From Archangium lansingense (GTDB lineage Bacteria; Myxococcota; Myxococcia; Myxococcales; Myxococcaceae): a stretch of 64,000 nt of DNA. Below are positions 8,831 through 17,023 of the stretch, piece after piece (position 1 is the stretch's first letter; each line of letters opens with the position of its first letter). The notes under the pieces are model-generated. The model saw only the letters and a program-made list of their open reading frames with translations, was not told the origin of the DNA and searched no databases. The translations under genes were made by a program, and so were the position numbers. The stretch is from assembly GCF_026626635.1 (NCBI RefSeq), contig NZ_JAPNKA010000001.1, positions 2,170,001-2,234,000 of the forward strand, given 5' to 3'.

Positions 8831-8905
8831 GGGTGGATGTGACACCCGGGCGAAAAAAGAGGGTGCCAGTTTTTCCCGCTGCCTCGGTCCTGGGGTCGAT
8901 GTGAC
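8831..8905. repeat. Direct repeat GGGTSGATGTGAC in divergent promoter region
   Basis: GGGTGGATGTGAC at 8831-8843 and GGGTCGATGTGAC at 8893-8905 match at 12 of 13 positions and start 62 bp apart, close to six helical turns. Both lie in the 174-bp spacer between the RiPP precursor and the protease operon. They could bind one regulator that controls both transcripts. No further copy was noticed in the window. Confidence 0.4.
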
Positions 8906-8929
8906 GCAAACCCCTCTGGGAGACACACG

Positions 8930-10300
8930 ATGAGACGCTGGCTTTCGCTTCACCTGCTCTGGGCCCTGGCCCTGTTCATGCTTCCGCCCACCGTCCAGGC
9001 CTCCACCTTGATGGCGCTCGATGTGCCCGCGCTCACGCGAGGTTCGGAATGGGTGATCCACGGCCGGGTGGTGCAGGCCACCAGCCGTTCGCTTCAGGGC
9101 TCGGGGCGTATCGTCACCGACGTGGAGGTTGCGGTGGCCGAGGTGCTGCTGGGCTCGGTGCCGTCTCCCTCCGTGAGGATCGTCCTACCGGGAGGAACCG
9201 TCGGAGACCTCCGCCAGCACGTCAGCGGTGCGCCGGAGCTCACACCCGGTGAGGAGGTGGTGCTCTTTCTCGCGCCCGGGACAGACGGCCCTCGCGTGGT
9301 GGGCCTGGCCCAGGGCGCATTCCGCGTCCAGCGCTCGGAGGATGGCCAGAAGGTGCTTGCTACCCCGGTGCTCCCCGAGGACCTGCGCCTCCTGGACCCG
9401 AGGTCGCTCCAGCCTGTCTCTGGCACCGCGCGGCCGCTGGACCTCGAGGAGCTTCGGGCCCGGGTTCGCGCGACGGCCCGTGACGCGGCATCTCCGGTTC
9501 TCCGCTCCACGCCCCTCCAGGCCCTGGAGACCCAGGCTCCTCCAATTCCTTATTCCCGCACGCGCACCCAGCCTGGAGAAGGGGCCCACTGCCTGTGGTG
9601 GCCAGGAGGCAGCACGCTCACCTTCCATCAGCAGCAGTGCATGTCTGGGGAGGCGGACTGCGCGGCGCGTCAGGCGGCGGTGGGGCTTGCGCTGCGGAGC
9701 TGGGATGACGTGCTCGCGGAGTGCGCGAGTCTCCGTGTCTCCGAAGGCGCCGCCACGGCCTCGCGGCAGGTGGGCTACGTGCTGAACGGCGAGAACGAGA
9801 ACATCATCGTCCTGCGGGACCGGGCCTGTACGCAGGCGGGGGGCTCCTCGGAGGGCGAGGACTGCTGGCGGTATGCGGCGGAGACCCTGGCCCTCACGAC
9901 GGTCACCTTCCAGTTGCGTACGGGCGAGGTGCTCGATGCGGACGTGGAGCTCAACGCCGTGGCCTTCGCTTCCCCGGACCAGACGCGGGACCTCCAGGGG
10001 ACGATGACGCACGAGCTGGGACATGCGCTCGGCCTGGACCACTCGACGGATCCACGCTCGACGATGTACCCCACGTCCACCCCGGACCAGCGGCTCGTCG
10101 ACGCGGGCTCGCGGGAGGCCATGTGCACCATCTACCCGCGCGGGGCTCCCGCTGTAGACTGCGTGGCCGAGACGGACGAGTCCCAGCAACCGCTCGAGTC
10201 CTGGGGATGCAGCGCGGTCACCGGGGGCGGCGGGTCCATGCTGTCCGGGTTGGTGGCTCTGATGTTGTTGCGGCGCAGGAGGAGGGAGAACGGCGGATGA
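8930..10300 (+). CDS. MYXO-CTERM matrixin-type zinc metalloprotease
   Basis: A 456-residue secreted protein. A signal peptide is visible (MRRWLSLHLLWALALFMLPP, cleavage after VQAS). Residues about 25-190 form a beta-rich N-terminal domain. The catalytic zinc motif HELGHALGLDH lies near residue 361 and is followed by a Met-turn-like segment (STMYPTSTP), as in matrixins/metzincins. The C-terminus carries a MYXO-CTERM tail: a Gly-Cys-Ser motif, a hydrophobic helix and an RRRRR patch. This predicts myxosortase processing and surface anchoring. From memory it resembles the myxosortase-dependent metalloprotease family typified by M. xanthus MXAN_2677/2678. The start is supported by GGGAG 7 nt upstream. 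It is the first gene of a five-gene operon with a sigma/anti-sigma pair, and its substrate is unknown. Confidence 0.85.
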   Translation: MRRWLSLHLLWALALFMLPPTVQASTLMALDVPALTRGSEWVIHGRVVQATSRSLQGSGRIVTDVEVAVAEVLLGSVPSPSVRIVLPGGTVGDLRQHVSGAPELTPGEEVVLFLAPGTDGPRVVGLAQGAFRVQRSEDGQKVLATPVLPEDLRLLDPRSLQPVSGTARPLDLEELRARVRATARDAASPVLRSTPLQALETQAPPIPYSRTRTQPGEGAHCLWWPGGSTLTFHQQQCMSGEADCAARQAAVGLALRSWDDVLAECASLRVSEGAATASRQVGYVLNGENENIIVLRDRACTQAGGSSEGEDCWRYAAETLALTTVTFQLRTGEVLDADVELNAVAFASPDQTRDLQGTMTHELGHALGLDHSTDPRSTMYPTSTPDQRLVDAGSREAMCTIYPRGAPAVDCVAETDESQQPLESWGCSAVTGGGGSMLSGLVALMLLRRRRRENGG

Positions 10301-10980
10301 CTCATCCACGTGTACCGAGGCTCACCTCGTGGCTGGCTACGCTCGCGCTGGGCGTGGTCGGCTGCGGTGAATACGGGCTGGCGGACGAGACGTATCCCGT
10401 CGAGCCGGTAGCGATTCTGGAGGGAGAGCTCCGCGCGGGTGTCGGCAGCGGGAAAGGCCCCACGGCGATGACCCTGGCCTGGGCGCCCGACCTCGCTGCC
10501 ACGGAGCGGCTCGCCGCCTTGCTACTGGCGGAGGGCTCGTCCTGCGGCACGGAGCGTGGGGCGTTGCTGCAGCCCATGTCCTTCCAGCCGTATTTCCCCT
10601 CGAGCTTCGCGCTGCCTCTGTCCACCACTCCCGTGCCGGCCGCGCAGCTCTCGCTGGAGCCTCTCGGTGGTCAGGGCCGTCTGGCGCTCGGGTGGGTCGT
10701 CTTCTTCCAGGACGACAACCGAAACGGAGCGCTGGACCTGGGCTCGGAGAAGCCAGAGCGTGTGGTGGCCACCTCGCTCGATTCGGGGCTGGCGGTGCTC
10801 TTCCTGGATGGTGCCCTCCCGCCAGACCGCTCGGGGTCTTGGACGCAGTGGCCTCGCGAGGTACCTCGGGGTTTCAGCCTCCTTGGGGTAGAGCGCGCTG
10901 GAGGTGGGCCTCCGTCCTTCGCCGCGCTCCCGGCCTCCACCTCGTTGTCGCTGGAGGCTTCGCGGCACGCGTGCCCGTGA
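10297..10980 (+). CDS. Putative lipoprotein, function unknown
   Basis: A 227-residue protein. Its ATG overlaps the stop codon of the protease gene (ATGA), so the two are probably translationally coupled. The N-terminus has a type II signal with lipobox LGVVGC at residues about 18-23, so a lipidated envelope location is likely. The segment FFQDDNRNGALDLGSEK resembles a calcium-binding DxNxDG loop. No family was recognised. A longer frame starting at 9721 overlaps the protease and is rejected because the lipoprotein signal lies internally. The context suggests an accessory or sensor of the protease/ECF operon. Confidence 0.72.
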   Translation: MTHPRVPRLTSWLATLALGVVGCGEYGLADETYPVEPVAILEGELRAGVGSGKGPTAMTLAWAPDLAATERLAALLLAEGSSCGTERGALLQPMSFQPYFPSSFALPLSTTPVPAAQLSLEPLGGQGRLALGWVVFFQDDNRNGALDLGSEKPERVVATSLDSGLAVLFLDGALPPDRSGSWTQWPREVPRGFSLLGVERAGGGPPSFAALPASTSLSLEASRHACP

Positions 10981-10986
10981 GGTGGG

Positions 10987-11487
10987 ATGGACGCGGCGAC
11001 GCTCGAGCACTGGTACGCGCTGTACGGTTACGCCGTGCACCGCCGCTGCGTCCGCCTCCTGCAATCCGAGGCCGAGGCGGAGGATGCTTTGCACGAGGTG
11101 TTCCTGCGTGCCTGGCGCTACGCCCATACGCTCCAGGGTGAGGAGCCGCTGCCCTGGCTTTACCGCATCGCGGACCGGCATTGCCTCGATGTGTTGCGTC
11201 GGCGCGCGCGTCAGGTTCCCACCGAGGACGTGAAGGGGCCTCTGCCTGAGGAGGCCTCCGCTCCGGACGCATCCGAGCAGATGCACCTGTTCGGCCAGGT
11301 GCTCGCGGCGTGCAAGGAGCGCGTGCGGGACGCCGCGGTGCTCTACTACCTGGACGAGCTCACGCAGGATGAGGTGGCCGAGAGCCTCGGTTGCTCGCGC
11401 AAGACGGTGAAGGAGCGGCTCGCCCAGTTCAAGACCGTGGCCGCCCGGTTGCTGACGGGTGGCCGGGCGAAGCGAGGTACAGGATGA
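10987..11487 (+). CDS. ECF-type RNA polymerase sigma factor
   Basis: A 166-residue protein with sigma region 2 (about 5-75; LLQSEAEAEDALHEVFLRAW, then PWLYRIADRHCLDVLRRRA) and region 4 (about 105-155; VLYYLDELTQDEVAESLGCS followed by RKTVKERL, a helix-turn-helix). Region 3 is absent, as expected for group IV sigma factors. GAGGTGGG lies directly before the ATG, 6 nt after the lipoprotein stop. The next gene overlaps by 4 nt and encodes a probable anti-sigma factor. The target promoter is unknown; autoregulation of this operon is the usual arrangement and is inferred here. Confidence 0.88.
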   Translation: MDAATLEHWYALYGYAVHRRCVRLLQSEAEAEDALHEVFLRAWRYAHTLQGEEPLPWLYRIADRHCLDVLRRRARQVPTEDVKGPLPEEASAPDASEQMHLFGQVLAACKERVRDAAVLYYLDELTQDEVAESLGCSRKTVKERLAQFKTVAARLLTGGRAKRGTG

Positions 11488-12290
11488 GCGACTTCGAGTC
11501 CCTCCGAGGCTCGCGCGAGGCGGGCCATCCCGCGGCGCGGGCCCTCGAGCTGCTGGCCTTCGCGCCCGAGGGGACACCCCGGCCCCAGGACGTGGAGGAG
11601 CACGTGCGAGCCTGCGCCTCCTGCCAGTCGCATGTGGCGGCCCTTCGCGAGGAGCGGGTCCGATTCCTTCAGGCCCGGCCGGCGCGTGCCTTCGCGGCGC
11701 GCATCGAGGAGCGGGCACGCCGTGTCCCCTGGTGGAGGCGGCCCATCTGGGCGTTCGGGGCGCTCCCCGCCGCGGTGGCCGTGGCCCTGGTCCTCCTGGT
11801 GGTGTTGCCTCGCGTGGCGCCTCGGGACGGGGAGTCGGGAGGCGAGCTCCCCGTTCGTCTCAAGGGCGCGCCCGCGGTGCGGCTGGAGGTGCTCGTCAGC
11901 CGCGAGGGTCAACCCGCTGTCTCGCTCCCTGAAGGAGTGCCCCTGCTTCCGGGAGACGCGCTGCGCTTCCGGGTGACCGTCCCGGAACGGGGCTATGTCT
12001 TCATCGCCAACCAAGATGGGGCGGGCCAATTCACCCGCTATTTCCCCGCCAGTGGCTCACGCAGCGTGCCGCTCGATCCGGGAGAGCACCTGCTGCCGGG
12101 TGGTGTCGTGCTGGATGACTGGCGGGGCGAGGAGCGCATCACCCTGTTCTTCAGCCCGGCGCCGCTGGAGGAGCGGGACATCGAGGCGGCGCTGCGCCGC
12201 GCCTTCGAGCTGGCGGGTGGGTTGCGCTTCGAGGACACCGGGTTGCCGGGCGAGTCAGTGGTGCACTTCCATCGGAAGGGGACGCGGTGA
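11484..12290 (+). CDS. Anti-sigma factor with zinc-finger motif, TM helix and DUF4384-like domain
   Basis: A 268-residue protein starting inside the sigma gene stop (ATGA). Residues about 30-50 contain the zf-HC2-type pattern HVRACASCQSHV (His-x3-Cys-x2-Cys), which in related proteins holds an ECF sigma factor. One transmembrane helix follows (about 88-108; AVAVALVLLVVLPRVAP). The outer domain (about 120-265) carries the hydrophobic-aromatic pattern of DUF4384 (PGDALRFRVTVPERGYVFIA, then GQFTRYFP). The likely role is a membrane anti-sigma factor releasing the upstream sigma factor on an envelope signal. The following caspase-like gene overlaps by 4 nt. Confidence 0.8.
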   Translation: MSDFESLRGSREAGHPAARALELLAFAPEGTPRPQDVEEHVRACASCQSHVAALREERVRFLQARPARAFAARIEERARRVPWWRRPIWAFGALPAAVAVALVLLVVLPRVAPRDGESGGELPVRLKGAPAVRLEVLVSREGQPAVSLPEGVPLLPGDALRFRVTVPERGYVFIANQDGAGQFTRYFPASGSRSVPLDPGEHLLPGGVVLDDWRGEERITLFFSPAPLEERDIEAALRRAFELAGGLRFEDTGLPGESVVHFHRKGTR

Positions 12291-13867
12291 GGTGGGGCGT
12301 GCTGGCCGCGCTGCTGCTGTGCTCCGGGGCTTGGGCCGCTGGAGTGGCGGAGGAGTTGCGGGTAGCGGTGGTGGTGGGGAGCAACACGGGAGTCAGCGGG
12401 GACGCACCACTGGAGTATGCCGAGGCGGATGCCCGGCGTTTCCACCAACTGCTGCTCGGGGTGGGGGGCGTCTCTCCCGAGCACGCCTTCCTGGTGACGG
12501 CGGGAGACGCTTCGGCGGTCCGGCGCGCGCTGGCCGAGGCGCAGCGGTTGCTGGCCCGTTCTCGTCCTCACGGACGGGGCACGCTGGTGCTCTACGTCTC
12601 CGCCCATGCCGACGCGGAGGCGTTGCACCTCGAGGGCACACGGTTGCCCCTGGCTGAGCTGCGGCAACTTCTCACGGCTGCGCCGGCCACCTTGCGGCTC
12701 GCCATTCTGGATGCATGCCGGACGCCTGTGGTCTCCCGCGCCAAGGGCGGCGTGCCTGTCTCGGACGAGGCGCCGGTCCGCCTGGAGGTGCCCTCCCAGG
12801 TAGAGGGAATGGTGCTGTTGATGTCGGCCGCGGAGGGCGAGTCGGCTCAGGAGTGGCCCTCGCTGCGCGGCTCGCTCTTCACACACCATGTGCTCGCGGC
12901 GCTGCACGGCCTGGCGGATGGGAATGGGGATGGGGCCATCACCCTCTCCGAGCTGTATGCCTATGCTTGGCGCCACACCCTGGCGGCTTCCACGCGCAGC
13001 GGCGCTGGGACGCAGCACCCGGGCTTCGACATCCGCCTGAGTGGCTGGGGCGAGTGGGTGATGGCACGTCCGGCGCGACTCGGGGCCAGCCTGGTGCTCG
13101 GCGAGGACGTGGAGGGAAGCCTCTGGGTGGCGGACCACCGGCAGGAGTTGGTGGCCGAAATCCGCAAATACCCGGGTGAGTCCACGCGTCTGGCGGTGCG
13201 GCCCGGCCTCTACCGGGTGGTGCGTCCGGAAGGACAGTTCGCGGAGGCCACGGACGTGCGGGTGGGCTGGAATGCGGAGCGGGTGCTGACGCGTGCGGAC
13301 TTCGTCCGGGTTCCGCTGCAGCGGGCCCGCCTGAGGGGAAGTGGTCCGCTGGTGCTGCGCCCTTGGGATGTGAGCGCGGGCTACGCGCTGTCCACCGGCT
13401 CGGTGCGAGGAATGGGGGCGGAGCACTTTGGCGAAGTGGGGCTGCGTCACCGCTGGTCACGGGCCGCGGCGCATGCACGGCTGGGCTTCACGCGCGCCTA
13501 TATGGAGCGCGAACTCTTCTCCCTGTCGCAGACGGAGTTTCGGCTGTCCCTGGGCGGAGGCTTTCTGCTGCACGCGGGACCTGTGGAATTCACGCTCGGT
13601 GCTGAAGGCCAGGGAACTTGGGTGCGGCAGACGATCCGCCGGGTGGACGCGGAGCAGGCCGGGCGCATCTTCGGCATCAAGGAGCCTCCGCGCTGGGGAC
13701 TCATCTGGGGCCTGGGGCCCTTCGCTTCCGTGACGTATCCGTTGGCGGAGCGTCTCCTGGTGGGAGTGGAGGGCGCGGCGGGTCTCACGCAAGCGCCTCG
13801 CCACGATGGCTCGACGGACCTCCGGCCTTCCGCTCAGCTCCACGTGTCCGTTCACTGGGCCCTCTGA
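12287..13867 (+). CDS. Secreted caspase-family (peptidase C14-like) protein with C-terminal beta-rich domain
   Basis: A 526-residue protein starting with GTG in a GTGA overlap with the anti-sigma gene. A signal peptide is likely (MRWGVLAALLLCSGAWAAG). The caspase p20-like fold spans about 24-260: the first strand LRVAVVVGSNTG, catalytic His107 in YVSAHAD and catalytic Cys144 in LAILDACRTP, with a calcium-like DGNGDGAITLSEL segment after it. The canonical SGHG/SGHS context around the histidine is altered to SAHA. Residues about 265-526 show amphipathic alternating strands ending in HVSVHWAL, resembling an outer-membrane beta structure. A role in envelope proteolysis or controlled lysis under the linked ECF sigma factor is possible but inferred. 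Confidence 0.78.
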   Translation: MRWGVLAALLLCSGAWAAGVAEELRVAVVVGSNTGVSGDAPLEYAEADARRFHQLLLGVGGVSPEHAFLVTAGDASAVRRALAEAQRLLARSRPHGRGTLVLYVSAHADAEALHLEGTRLPLAELRQLLTAAPATLRLAILDACRTPVVSRAKGGVPVSDEAPVRLEVPSQVEGMVLLMSAAEGESAQEWPSLRGSLFTHHVLAALHGLADGNGDGAITLSELYAYAWRHTLAASTRSGAGTQHPGFDIRLSGWGEWVMARPARLGASLVLGEDVEGSLWVADHRQELVAEIRKYPGESTRLAVRPGLYRVVRPEGQFAEATDVRVGWNAERVLTRADFVRVPLQRARLRGSGPLVLRPWDVSAGYALSTGSVRGMGAEHFGEVGLRHRWSRAAAHARLGFTRAYMERELFSLSQTEFRLSLGGGFLLHAGPVEFTLGAEGQGTWVRQTIRRVDAEQAGRIFGIKEPPRWGLIWGLGPFASVTYPLAERLLVGVEGAAGLTQAPRHDGSTDLRPSAQLHVSVHWAL

Positions 13868-13875
13868 TTCCGCAT

Positions 13876-13963
13876 GCTCCCTCTCCCTCTGGGAGAGGGC
13901 GGGGGGTGAGGGTTTTGCCTGCGGGAAGACCCTCACCCTGACCCTCTCCCAAAGGGAGAGGGG
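13876..13963. repeat. Long imperfect palindromic repeat (REP/MITE-like)
   Basis: The left arm 13876-13913 (CTCCCTCTCCCTCTGGGAGA and following GGGTGAGGGT) is nearly complementary to the right arm 13929-13963 (ACCCTCACCCTGACCCTCTC and following). Each arm is itself a small hairpin. The element fills the gap between the caspase-like gene and the peptidase gene and could terminate or attenuate transcription. Similar CCCTCTCCC/GGGAGAGGG elements are dispersed in many proteobacterial genomes. No second copy was seen in this window. Confidence 0.75.
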
Positions 13964-14057
13964 ACATCGTCGCCGGAAATGATCCGCGCAGTCGGGTGTT
14001 GGGGGCCGCGCTGATTTCTCCGCGCTCGGACTTCTCCGGGCCGAAAGCGAGTCCTTC

Positions 14058-15656
14058 ATGCGCTGTTCTTCTCGTGCTTCCCTCCTCGCTGCGCTCGCCC
14101 TCCTGTGCGCTCCCGCCGCTCGCGCTGAAGCCCCCGCTCACAATGGTGCGAGCTGGTGGAAGCACGTGGAGTTCCTCGCCAGTGATTCGATGGAGGGCCG
14201 GGACACGGGCAGCGAGGGCTACCGCAAGGCCGCGGCCTACGTCATCGAGCAGCTCGCGGCGGCTGGCGTGAAGCCCGGGGCAGGCGACAGCTACCTCCAG
14301 GAGGTGGAGCTGGTGTCACGCCGGCTGGTGGAGGAGCGCTCGCGCCTGGCGCTGGTGCGCGGTGGCAAGGAGACGCGGCTGACACTGGGCCAGGATGCCA
14401 TCATCTCCTCCCGTACGGGGGTGGCCGGCACGGTCGACGCTCCAATGGTGTTCGTGGGCTACGGCCTGTCCATCCCCGAGGCCGGGTACGACGACCTCGC
14501 GGGCGTGGACCTCCAGGGGAAGATCGCGGTCGTCCTCCAGGGAGGCCCCGAGAAGGTCCCGGGCGCGCTGCGTGCCCACCACAGCTCCATGAGTGAACGG
14601 GTGAAGGTACTGAAGAAGGCGGGAGCGGTGGGGCTCGTCACCCTACAGAACCCCAAGCTCGTGGAGGTTCCCTGGGAGCGCGCTGCCGGAGCGCGCAAAA
14701 AGCCTTCGATGATGTTCGCCGACTCGTCCCTCAACGAGGATGAAGGGCTGAAGGTGAGCATCGTCGTCAACCAGGCCCACGCGCAGAAGCTGTTCGCAGG
14801 CGCTCCGCATACCTACGCGTCGCTGGTCGCGCTGGCGAATGCGGACAAGCCGATGCCGCACTTCGAGCTGCCCGCGCGCCTGAAGGCCGAGGTCGCCTTC
14901 GAGAACGCGCCGGTGAAGGCCGCCAATGTGGTGGGCGTACTACCCGGGAGCGATCCCAAGCTCGCGGGGGAGTACGTGGTCATCTCCGCGCACCTGGACC
15001 ACGTGGGCGTGGGCGAGCCGGTGAAGGGGGATCGCATCTACAACGGCGCCATGGACAATGCCTCGGGCGTGGCGGCGGCGCTCGAGGTGGCGCGGGTGCT
15101 CCAGGGCGCGGCGGAGAAGCCCAAGCGCTCGGTGCTCTTCGCCCTGGTGATGGGCGAGGAGAAGGGCTTGCTGGGCGCGAAGTACTTCGCTGCCCGTCCC
15201 ACCGTGCCGGCGGCGGGCCTGCTGGCGGACTTCAACATGGACATGTTCCTACCGCTCACGCCCTTCACCCATGTGGTGGCCTACGGCATGGAGGAGTCCT
15301 CCCTCGGCGTGTCGCTGAAGCAGGTGGCCGAGGCCCACGGCGTGAAGGTGCTGGCGGACCCGCAGCCCAACCGCATGGGCTTCGTGCGCAGCGACCAGTA
15401 CGCCTTCATCCGCGAGGGCGTGCCGGCGCTGGCCTTCAAGTTCGGCGCCGAGCCGGGCTCGAAGGAGGAGCAGTTGCTGCGGCGGTGGTACCAGGAGCGC
15501 TACCACGCGCCGTCGGATGACCTCTCCCAGCCGGTGAACAAGGAGGGCGCGGCGAAGTTCGTCCGGATGCTCGCCGACCTCTCCCGCACCGTGGCGGACG
15601 CGCCCGAGCGCCCGCGTTGGAACGATTCCAGCTTCTTCCGCCGCTTCGCCCGGTAA
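14058..15656 (+). CDS. M28-family zinc aminopeptidase with PA-type insert
   Basis: A 532-residue secreted peptidase. The signal peptide is MRCSSRASLLAALALLCAPA (cleavage after ARA). Residues about 50-110 match the start of M28 peptidases (EFLASDSMEGRDTGSEGYRK). A protease-associated-like insert follows (about 115-260). The co-catalytic zinc ligands are visible in order: SAHLDHVG (His), DNASGVAA (Asp), GEEKGLLG (Glu-Glu), FNMDMF (Asp) and a final His in YHAPSDDL. It probably trims peptides outside the inner membrane. It stands alone, preceded by the palindromic repeat. The start ATG is supported by the signal peptide directly after it; the ribosome-binding site is weak. Confidence 0.85.
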   Translation: MRCSSRASLLAALALLCAPAARAEAPAHNGASWWKHVEFLASDSMEGRDTGSEGYRKAAAYVIEQLAAAGVKPGAGDSYLQEVELVSRRLVEERSRLALVRGGKETRLTLGQDAIISSRTGVAGTVDAPMVFVGYGLSIPEAGYDDLAGVDLQGKIAVVLQGGPEKVPGALRAHHSSMSERVKVLKKAGAVGLVTLQNPKLVEVPWERAAGARKKPSMMFADSSLNEDEGLKVSIVVNQAHAQKLFAGAPHTYASLVALANADKPMPHFELPARLKAEVAFENAPVKAANVVGVLPGSDPKLAGEYVVISAHLDHVGVGEPVKGDRIYNGAMDNASGVAAALEVARVLQGAAEKPKRSVLFALVMGEEKGLLGAKYFAARPTVPAAGLLADFNMDMFLPLTPFTHVVAYGMEESSLGVSLKQVAEAHGVKVLADPQPNRMGFVRSDQYAFIREGVPALAFKFGAEPGSKEEQLLRRWYQERYHAPSDDLSQPVNKEGAAKFVRMLADLSRTVADAPERPRWNDSSFFRRFAR

Positions 15657-15784
15657 CCGTTTCGCCTACCTTCACCGCCTATATCGGATTTCCGAAATAC
15701 TTGGAATTATCCGTTATCTGTGCAATATGCGCACGCGCTTCCAGCGGCCGGGCTGGGGTGGGGTTCTTCTGGGGATGGGGTTCC

Positions 15785-16936
15785 ATGTTCAAGGCGATCT
15801 GTTGGTCGTTGTTGCTGGCGGGAGCGGTGGTGGGGGGCGGGTGTGGGGGCTCGGAAGTGCCGGAGGCGGGGGCGGTGCGTTCTTCCGAGGGGCGGGCACT
15901 CACCTCGTCGCGCTGGAGCACCAGTGCGGCCATGAGGACCGCGCGCAGCCTGCACACGGCGACGCTGCTCGACTCGGGGCTGGTGCTGGTGGCGGGCGGT
16001 TCGACAGGGGGCGGCACGAGCGGCCTCACCCGGAGCGTGGAGCTGTACAACCCGTACTCGAATTCGTGGAGCAGCACGGGCTCGTTGAACGTGCCGCATC
16101 AGAACTTCGCGGGCGTCCGGCTCGCCTCGGGCCAGGTCCTGGTGGCAGGTGGGCAGGACGGCAGTGGCTTGCCCTATTCCAGCGCAGCGGAGCTGTATGT
16201 CCCGGCCACCGGCACGTGGAGCCTCACGGGCTCCATGGTGGTGCCGCGCGCCTTCTTCACCCTCACGCTGCTCGACTCGGGCAAGGTGCTGGCCTCGGGC
16301 GGAATGATGCCCTCGGGGAGCGTGTCCACCAGCGCCGAGCTGTACGACCCGGCCACCGGCACGTGGAGCCTCGCGGGCTCCCTGTCCGCCTCCCGCTTCT
16401 TCCACACCGCGACGCAGCTCTACTCGGGCGAGGTGCTGGTGCTGGGCGGCCTGGGCGCGACCACCAACAAGGCGGACCTGTACAGCCCGGCTGCCAACAC
16501 GTGGCGGCAGGTGCAGCCCATGCCGGTGACGCGCTCGGGCCACACCGCGACGCGGCTCTACTCGGGTTACGTGATGGTCGCGGGCGGCTTCGACCCGAGC
16601 ACCTCCGGCAACCCCGTGCTGAGCTCGGTGGACGTGTACGATCCGTACAACGACCGGTGGTTCACCGCTCCGCCGATGAACCGGCCGCGCAGGGACCACA
16701 CCGCCATCCTGCTCTACTCGGGCGCGCTGCTGGTGACGGGCGGCACCAACGGCTCCACGCCGGAGACCAGCACCGAGGTGTACGACCCGCAGTACAACCG
16801 GTGGTTCACGATCGACTCCATGCCCGAGCCGCGCACCGCCCATACCGCTACGCTGCTGGACACGGGCGCGGTGCAGATCATCGGTGGCTCTGCGGGGAGC
16901 GTGGCCCTGCCGTCCTCCGTGCGCTTCACGCCGTGA
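15785..16936 (+). CDS. Kelch-repeat lipoprotein
   Basis: A 383-residue protein with a type II signal ending at GGGCGG (lipobox Cys near 21). Six to seven Kelch-like repeats follow, each with a variant of HTATLLDSGxVLVxGG and YDPATGTWSLTGS, predicting a beta-propeller. In myxobacteria such proteins are common surface lipoproteins of unknown ligand. ATG at 15785 is chosen because the signal sequence starts there; the frame is open upstream to 15617 but overlaps the peptidase gene. It has no obvious operon partner: RpiA follows after 87 nt. Confidence 0.82.
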   Translation: MFKAICWSLLLAGAVVGGGCGGSEVPEAGAVRSSEGRALTSSRWSTSAAMRTARSLHTATLLDSGLVLVAGGSTGGGTSGLTRSVELYNPYSNSWSSTGSLNVPHQNFAGVRLASGQVLVAGGQDGSGLPYSSAAELYVPATGTWSLTGSMVVPRAFFTLTLLDSGKVLASGGMMPSGSVSTSAELYDPATGTWSLAGSLSASRFFHTATQLYSGEVLVLGGLGATTNKADLYSPAANTWRQVQPMPVTRSGHTATRLYSGYVMVAGGFDPSTSGNPVLSSVDVYDPYNDRWFTAPPMNRPRRDHTAILLYSGALLVTGGTNGSTPETSTEVYDPQYNRWFTIDSMPEPRTAHTATLLDTGAVQIIGGSAGSVALPSSVRFTP

Positions 16937-17023
16937 GCCGTCGAACGCCCGCGGGGTAGGGAGGCGGGCCCGGGACTGCGCACCTCGGAAGGGGTGTGCA
17001 CCTTCAAGCCGAGAGGGCGCGCC

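Noticed and set aside
8838..8871. TGGCAC followed by TTTTTTCGC as a sigma-54 promoter for the RiPP operon
   Set aside because: The spacing between GG and GC is 14 nt instead of 10.
8756..9061. N-terminal extension of the RiPP precursor frame
   Set aside because: It would overlap the divergent protease gene and has no leader-like features; the ATG at 8755 has a strong ribosome-binding site.
9721..10296. Upstream extension of the lipoprotein gene
   Set aside because: It overlaps the protease gene; the lipobox signal begins at ATG 10297, which overlaps the protease stop.
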